DNA from: Siphonodentalium dalli
Lineage: Eukaryota > Mollusca > Scaphopoda > Gadilida > Siphonodentaliidae
Reading direction: 5' to 3'
DNA length: 64,000 bases
Assembly: GCA_032622095.1 (NCBI GenBank)
Contig: CP136062.1
Coordinates: 16,871,739-16,935,738, forward strand
Part shown: positions 58,446-64,000 of the stretch, one piece after another
Layout: every line of letters starts with the position of its first letter
Position numbering within the stretch: position 1 is the first letter of the stretch
Made by a program: the position numbers and the translations under genes
The notes under the pieces: model-generated
What the model was told of the DNA's origin: nothing
The model's input: the letters and a program-made list of their open reading frames with translations, nothing else
Database searches by the model: none

Positions 58446-60930
58446 GTAAGAGTTTGTGATATCATTGTTCTAGATGTTAGTTCCATTATAATACTACATT
58501 ATATCTTGTATTTTATTATGTCAGCTCTTGCAATTAGCCAATCAGCGTCGATAAATAGTGACGGTATATGAACCCATATTAGGTCAGTGACCCCATATGA
58601 AATTAATATTAGGTGCTTATCCACCATCTTGCTCTTCAGAAACTCTGTTGCCTCGGAGATATTTTTGGTGTATTTTGATGCCAAGAAAGGGGGATATATG
58701 TCAGAAATCATTTTCTGCGAATTTAAAGACATATTACCATGTACCAAAACATGCATGCGATATCTGAGGAATTCTAAAGACTCATAAATTAAACTCAACA
58801 AGTCTTCCTACTTATAGTGATTAGCCATTGACTCAATGCATTGATGTTCAACGCACATGGCGCGTCACTGTGATGTTACATAAATTAATGGCCATAGACG
58901 ACACATTTTGCTTACCAAATTAATATAAATTATATGTAAAGATTAATTAAAGGGATATGCTGGAGTTTGTCCACTGACATAATAAATACGTCACAGGACA
59001 CTTATATTGGTCGGATATGGTGTCATGTGAGGCTCAGCGAGATCAATATTAGACGAGGCCATATAAATACAGGAATCACGAAGAGATGATGTTAGATGTA
59101 ACTAACAACATAGTTATGCTCCCTGCCATCGTCAAAAGATTGCCGTAAATTGTAAAATCGGAGACTGGTTTCCAAAATTTGCGGTAAATAAAAATAGTGT
59201 GAGAATGGCACCAATGTTCGATATAATATAATAAATAATGAATGTCTTGTCATTGACTATGTGGACTATTCCTCCTCTCGGACCACTATTGTGGCATAGT
59301 CAACCCCAAGCCATTCATTATGTATATAATAGTACCCCAGTAGGATTCCAACCTGCCTACTATTCTTTTTCTATTTATAGTAATAGACTCATTTCACGAA
59401 ATCGGGTTGCCACCTGAAGATACGGCCAATCTGAAACTATACCTTGTACGACATCATATGAACTCTATTGTGACATCATCTTGACATTATACAGTTGTTG
59501 CCCTTCTTCTCGGGAGACATTGAAATTTGTCAACCGCTCGAGAACAGAAGACAGGGAGACAGTCCGTTCTCGACCGGGTGACAAATATCAATGTCTCCCG
59601 AGAAGAAGGGCAACAACTGTTTTGTTATCCGATTACTACAGAAAAAACTCCTATCCATCCACACGCACAACGTTGCACTGAGTATAGAGTCCTTTCTTTC
59701 CCGAGTATGTATTTTTCAGTAACTTTGTATCATCCTATATGATTTCTATCCTATATTCGATAGTCAAGCTGTTATGCATTTGATATTCACCGTTTATTTA
59801 TGATCATTTTAGTGTGCGCTCCGAGGGAGACATTCCGTTCTCGAGCGGGTGACAAATCTCGATGTCTCCCGAGAAGAAGGGCAACAACTGTTTTGTTATC
59901 CGATTATACCACAGAAAAAAAATCCTTGCCATCCACATGCACGATGTTGCACTGAGTCACGAGTGCTTAACTTTTTTCCCGATTATGTATATTTTCAGTA
60001 ACTACTTATCGTCCTATAGGATATCTGTTCCATAAAGATAGTCAAAAGCGTTTGATAATCAGCGTTTATTTACTATCATTTTGGTGGTTAAATCGTCAAT
60101 ATCGGTCCATGCAATGTAAACCAATAAGCCATATAGGTATGTTATCGCCTTCTGAAATGTGGCATATTCAATGTCGTCTTGTGCGCGGAATTTACTCGCG
60201 ATGTTCATTTCATAACGGTCTTCCCCGAAAGCTATTGGGAAGTTGTCAATTTCATTAATTTACATTCATATGTGTCAGTGCTCCCAAGTACATGGCAATC
60301 CTCACACAAAATACTTCTATGATCACATTGCAGACATCGCGGAGCGGTCTGATATCATGGATAAGCTTACAGTACCATTCATTCGCGACAAACGTATGCA
60401 TTACGTTTTCTACCAGCAAACATTTATAACCAACCAACCTCAAGGGATCCACTCTTTCAATCTTGCACCATAATGTTGACATGAACATATTGAATCACCG
60501 AGATGATTCGATATAAAAAGTACATAATAACGCTTGTCCGATAAAAGTATCAACTTAAAAGTTCACTAAATATATGCAAATTAGCAAACACCAGAACTGG
60601 TGTGTTTTGCGAATCCGTGGGGTATATAAGAACTATGATTTTAGTACGTCTTAGTGATGTGAAATAGATGAGTTACTGCAGAGTGTGTTTGGAGATATTC
60701 TTGCAATAAACATTAAGCGGGCGATAAAGGTGGAAAATAGGGAGGAGGGTAACAATGTGATTTGTCACCCGGCACGTGACAGGACATGTCCTGTCATGTG
60801 CCGGGCGACAAATCATAATGCCCAATCAGATAGGTGTAAAATAAGAAGGAGGGTAACAACACATGTTGCCGTGACAACTTCCTACACTCAAGGGAAGAAA
60901 CAAACCACATTGGAATTATTGTATTTTCAG
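58446..60930. other. Intron before the membrane exon, with hairpin repeats
   Basis: It holds a 41-bp-arm inverted repeat (59492-59532 with 59579-59619; CAGTTGTTGCCCTTCTTCTC), a diverged copy of its right half at about 59820-59960, and a 58-bp near-perfect hairpin at 60758-60815. An open frame at 60243-60473 has reasonable composition (KYFYDHIADIAERSDIMDK) but matches no family I know and lacks EGF or CTLD features. Confidence 0.55.
60758..60815. repeat. 58-bp hairpin
   Basis: The left arm TGATTTGTCACCCGGCACGT-GACAGGA and the right arm TCCTGTCATGTGCCGGGCGA-CAAATCA pair with two mismatches around a CATG loop. The lead GGAGGGTAACAA recurs after the hairpin as GGAGGGTAACAAC. Confidence 0.7.
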
Positions 60931-61221
60931 CACGCCGCCGAATCTACCCGAAGCCGCTTGTGAAGTGCCCCAGAGACTACATGTATCAAGCTAATTCATC
61001 ACACTTGGACATGAAGAAACTTATCGATGAGATGAAACTCTTGCAGAAAACGACGAACAAATACTACAGATCGTTAACATCAATTTACGAAGAGAGGCTG
61101 GCTCCGATAGCTATGGGAAGCATCGCTACTGTTGTTATATTTGCGCCAGTCGTGTATTTCCTTATTAACGACTTTCTCGGTATTTTCATGGTACAAAAAC
61201 CACTAATGGCTCCGACAGGGA
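60931..61221 (+). CDS. Exon: juxtamembrane and transmembrane segment
   Basis: The 291-bp exon runs from TGTATTTTCAG to GTAAGT, phase 1 at both ends. It encodes a basic start (RRRIYPKP), a juxtamembrane stretch with one sequon (NSS) and a charged helical part (MKKLIDEMKLLQKTTNKYY), then a hydrophobic segment of about 28 residues from PIAMGSIATVVIFAPVVYF to GIFM. This is the expected membrane anchor of a type I protein carrying the upstream EGF/CTLD ectodomain. If the donor is not used, the frame ends at TAA 61227-61229, giving a protein with a very short tail; both outcomes are possible. Confidence 0.78.
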
Positions 61222-61246
61222 GTAAGTAAAAAAATTGTTTTATGGG

Positions 61247-61635
61247 TTAACCCTTTACCCAACAGAACGGCCCTGTGCCAATGCATTCTCTTATATATGC
61301 GAGTCGACCATAGGTCGCCTCGCATATATAAGAGAATGCATTGGCTTAACACATTAAAAATTATAAAAATAAAAATAAAAATTATAAAAATGGTAAAAAG
61401 TGTTTTTTTTTAGGCCAATGCATTCTCTTATATATGCGAGGCGACCTATGGTCGACTCGCATATATAAGAGAATGCATTGGCACAGGGCATAACTGTAAC
61501 CATCACAATGTGGTCAATGAGCCGGTTCCAATGATATCCATATTTGTATGGTTTTATTGAGACAGATCCAAGATAATTTAGGCTGTTGAAGCTTTATTTG
61601 GCCGGTTTTGGCCGGTTTGTTGGGTAAAGGGTTAA
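61247..61635. mobile_element. piggyBac-like MITE with two hairpin cores
   Basis: It has TTAA at both borders, ends CCCTTTACCCAACAG and TGTTGGGTAAAGGG. It starts 25 bp after the transmembrane exon's donor. Confidence 0.85.
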
Positions 61636-61638
61636 CCA

Positions 61639-62093
61639 ATATAGGTACAATATGTAAGTGGGTGCCTGACAAGGTGACACATCATTGAAAATCACACCTA
61701 GCCCTCCGAAATGACAATAACAAGTAAGAATGGAGCACTGGCTGATGGACTTTAAGGCCTTTCCGTTTGTCAACATAAGTATAGTGAAAGAAATAATGGC
61801 TTACAACCTATCCGTCATATAATTTCCCCACATAATAAAGGTGGTGCATAAATGTATGGATGTCAATAGAAAGGGGAGGTTGTCTGCTAGGCATATTAAA
61901 GAAGATTCGAGGCTAAATATGATGATGACCAAGGCAGACCAAGGTCCCAATTTCTCGCAGATAAATTGCTCCTCATTCATTTAATGCTAAAGGTAGAATT
62001 TATAATTTTTTAGAAAATTAAAAAGCCGTCAGCCAGCATTTCATTTTGACCGGGATGCTAGGTGTGTTACCTGGTCATGCAGGCACCCACTTA
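61639..62093. mobile_element. TAAGTGGGT-family TIR element
   Basis: The left end AAGTGGGTGCCTGACAAGGT (61655) pairs with the right end ACCTGGTCATGCAGGCACCC-ACTT (62092). The interior shares CTAGCCCTCC, TTTCCGTTTGTCAA and ACCAAGGTCCCAATTTCTCG with the copies at 10937 and 21250. No coding capacity is present. Confidence 0.65.
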
Positions 62094-62095
62094 TA

Positions 62096-62140
62096 AAACA
62101 AAAACCACAAATGACTACGATAGGGAGTAAGTAACAAGAC
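62096..62140 (+). repeat. Displaced copy of the transmembrane exon 3' end with donor
   Basis: ACAAAAACCACAAATGACTA-CGATAGGGAGTAAGTAA repeats 61194-61229 (ACAAAAACCACTAATGGCTC-CGACAGGGAGTAAGTAA) with four or five substitutions, including the GTAAGT donor. It directly follows the TIR element, so two transposons now separate the original and the copy. Confidence 0.75.
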
Positions 62141-62167
62141 TGCTGTCAATCGATCTCTCTGCAGCTA

Positions 62168-62376
62168 CAATAACGCCATAATTAATCGATTTTTTAACCA
62201 CAGCAGAATTATGGGTAACTTTTCAGGATATAGTCGGAAATATGGCTTGTTGCCATGAATCGGAAAGCTATTGCTGAGAGCTTTCCGATGAATGGCAACA
62301 AACCATATTTACGACTAAATCCTGAAAAGGTTACCCATAATTCTGGTTAAAGAGTCGATTAATTAGGGCATTACTG
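62168..62376. mobile_element. Mariner-like MITE, full hairpin
   Basis: It starts CAATAACGCCATAATTAATC, ends TTAGGGCATTACTG and is flanked by TA. The arms meet at AAAGCTATTGCTGAGAGCTTT. Confidence 0.8.
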
Positions 62377-62530
62377 TACATGTAACTGTCAATCAAATAA
62401 TTATTAGCAGATATATTCTATCAATCAGCGACTCAGGTGGTCGTTTGATACATTATAACTGTTTGTTCACACTAATTTGTCGTCATGCATGCATTCTCTG
62501 TTAAGTTCGCTGTTTTCAAACGGACACAAG

Positions 62531-62650
62531 TCTGAGTTTAGTTTGCTTGTCATTTGCAGAATGAGGTCCCCAGAGGATGCATTTAGTGATGCTAGCAATT
62601 CACCCTCTGGGGACCTCATTCTGCAAATGACAGGCACTAAACTCAGACTT
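62531..62650. mobile_element. GAATGAGGT-family MITE, near-perfect hairpin
   Basis: The outer arms AGTCTGAGTTTAGTTTGC and GGCACTAAACTCAGACT, and the inner GCAGAATGAGGTCCCCAGAG and CTCTGGGGACCTCATTCTGC, pair throughout. It is the most complete member of this family in the window. Confidence 0.8.
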
Positions 62651-62809
62651 GAACGGACCCCAACATTTTGGTTAAGAGGTCGATTAGTTAGGGCATTACT
62701 GTATCTCGAAACATCCCTATATCAGTAGATTTCCAAACTAATTCGTCGATATAAATTCTGACATATTTTTCGATAAATTGCAGATCATTTCCTTTGTTCT
62801 GGTTTTGAA

Positions 62810-63190
62810 ATTTTTAATCAGTGTAAAAATAGCACATGTAGACAGCTGTATGAAACATGTATGGTACACTAACGCCCTTAATCACAGCAGAATTATGGGT
62901 AAATTTTTAATCAGCATTCGTGTAAAAATAGCACATGTAGACAGCTGTCTTCACTCTATGGTACACTAATTTGACGCCCTAAATAATCGACTCCTTAATC
63001 ACAGCAGAATTATGGGTAAATTTTTAATCAGCATTCATGTAAAAATAGCACATGTAGACAGCTATCTTCACTCTATGGTACACTAACGCCCTAAATAATC
63101 CACTCCTTAATCACAGCAGAATTATGGGTAACTTTTTAGGATTTAGTCAGAAATATGGCTTGTTGCCATTCATCGGAAAGCTCTCGCCGC
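62810..63190. repeat. Tandem ~120-bp repeat built on mariner-like MITE left ends
   Basis: The unit (CACTAACGCCCTAAATAATC ... CAGCAGAATTATGGGTAAAT-TTTTAATCAGCATTC ... AAAATAGCACATGTAGACAG-CT) occurs about three times and ends in a longer left arm reaching GGAAAGCTCTCGCC. Confidence 0.65.
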
Positions 63191-63400
63191 ACAGATGAAT
63201 GGGTTCAATTCATGCTAAGCTGATGAAGGAAACATGGAATGGCTACTTTTAACCAAAAATCACGCTGCGCTGGTGAAGGTAACATGGAATGGCTATACCT
63301 GTTTCAGTGAAATTACAGCAAATTATGAATAAATAAGATTGACTGTAATATCAATAGCAATTACATTGAGTACTAGCACCCAAAATATACTTACACTAAC
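63187..63400. repeat. Inverted copy of 7545-7942
   Basis: CAGATGAATGGGTTCAATTC ... GAAGGAAACATGGAATGGCT ... GTACTAGCACCCAAAATATAC is the reverse complement of parts of 7545-7660 and 7820-7942; the middle 160 bp are missing here. Both copies adjoin a mariner-like MITE end. Confidence 0.75.
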
Positions 63401-63500
63401 GCCCTAAATAATCGACTCCTTAACCACAGCAGAATTATGGGTAACTTTTTAAGATTTAGTCAGAAATATGGCTTGTTGGCATTCATCGGAAAGCTCTCAG
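63395..63500. mobile_element. Mariner-like MITE left arm abutting the terminal exon
   Basis: CACTAACGCCCTAAATAATC through GGAAAGCTCTCAG, the family left arm, ends exactly at the acceptor AG of the terminal exon. Confidence 0.75.
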
Positions 63501-63649
63501 TACCCGATCGTCCAATCAAAATGTTCCGTTGCTCTGTGGAAGGCGAAGATAAAATTATTGGCACCATCAACAATGGCATTCAAATCACACCAAATTTTAT
63601 TTTAATCGACCCATTCTACCCGTTGTCTGTTCAAAATCCAGCTAATTAA
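63501..63649 (+). CDS. Terminal exon: cytoplasmic tail and stop
   Basis: It follows AAAGCTCTCAG (63500), enters in phase 1 and ends at TAA 63647-63649. It encodes about 48 residues: DRPIKMFRCSVEGEDKIIGT, INNGIQITPNFILIDP, FYPLSVQNPAN. No known signalling domain is seen; one tyrosine (FYPLS) and no ITAM-type motif. The splice acceptor is supplied by the loop end of a mariner-like MITE left arm (63395-63500). A poly(A) signal follows at 63865, supporting a terminal exon. The alternative is that translation stops at 61227 and this is an unrelated frame. Confidence 0.6.
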
Positions 63650-63864
63650 CATTACTTCGTGATTGGGAAATGATCAGACAGAAAGCGTGTACATAATATA
63701 ATTGTTCTTGCAAAGAGATGAATATATTTCAATCCAGTTAGTATTTTCTCCTAACCTATATATGGTAATACATACCAAATAAGAAAGTTACTATGATAGT
63801 ATTGCAAGTTGTAGAGGCATCAAATTAGGGGTTTTACAACTGACGTATAATACACACAAATCTA

Positions 63865-63870
63865 AATAAA
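63865..63870 (+). promoter_or_regulatory. Poly(A) signal AATAAA
   Basis: A canonical AATAAA lies 216 bp after the TAA at 63649, in AT-rich sequence with a T-rich/TG segment (CTTTTTGTGAG) about 45 bp downstream. This fits the 3' end of the gene. Confidence 0.55.
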
Positions 63871-64000
63871 GAAATGATGCAATATCATGACTCTGCTTAT
63901 AAACAATTCACTGTCCTTTTTGTGAGAAACTAAGCAACACTCTACCTACATTTTCTCGGACACAAAGCGTGTTGTGTATAATATCACATTCATATCATCA

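Noticed and set aside
60243-60473. Open frame KYFYDHIADIAERSDIMDK...
   Set aside because: No homology recognised from reading, no phase-1 splice borders and no cysteines typical of this gene; might be a transposon relic.

Overview
The window is eukaryotic (metazoan) intron-rich DNA. Every coding signal I can support is a short exon on the + strand with canonical AG/GT borders, set in introns full of small inverted-repeat DNA transposons. The repeat landscape (many hairpin MITEs, a large intronic satellite, CTLD/EGF receptor exons) suggests a lophotrochozoan, most likely a bivalve mollusc. That assignment is an inference from general knowledge, not proven here.

Eighteen exons can be chained without any phase conflict into one gene running left to right from 1560 to 63649, about 951 codons including the stop. 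The 5' end and signal peptide lie outside the window. The order is: a Ca-binding-type EGF (1560); a C-type lectin domain (CTLD) whose middle is missing (3420 + 5845); a complete long-form CTLD (6409 + 9060); a short-form CTLD (14335 + 16839); an intron of about 32 kb; two EGFs (49225, 50722); six unusual 8-cysteine EGFs (52378, 54011, 54618, 55624, 56231, 57349); a last EGF (58326); a transmembrane exon (60931); and a terminal cytoplasmic-tail exon with stop (63501-63649), followed by a poly(A) signal at 63865. Each module is bounded by phase-1 introns and CTLD halves are joined by phase-2 introns, so the chain looks like a single type I membrane receptor-like glycoprotein with roughly 35 N-glycosylation sequons.

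The long intron holds three notable structures. One is a 5-kb foldback element with 1.3-kb inverted arms around a GT-rich minisatellite core (19152-24147). The second is a 73-bp satellite array of about 268 units (24391-43226 and 48279-49069), with duplicated higher-order blocks. The third is a 4.7-kb TA-flanked terminal-inverted-repeat element plus a related 315-bp element that interrupt the satellite (43227-48276). The array ends about 155 bp from the next exon's splice acceptor.

The most unusual pattern is that many exons of this gene have partial tandem copies of one exon edge together with its splice site lying in the adjoining intron: seven extra 59-bp copies of an EGF exon 3' half plus donor (50836-51248), and similar cases at 1697, 6341, 6636, 9287, 15541, 49110 and 62096. 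The unit offsets I could measure (47, 59, 61, 68, 115, 1090) are not multiples of three, so use of these extra sites would break the frame.

At least four MITE families recur through the introns: mariner-like (TA + CAGTAATGCCC ends), two piggyBac-like (TTAA + CCCTTT ends), and a hairpin family built on GAATGAGGTCCCCAGAGGGTG. There is also a Mutator-like element with a perfect 9-bp target duplication at 224-1152.
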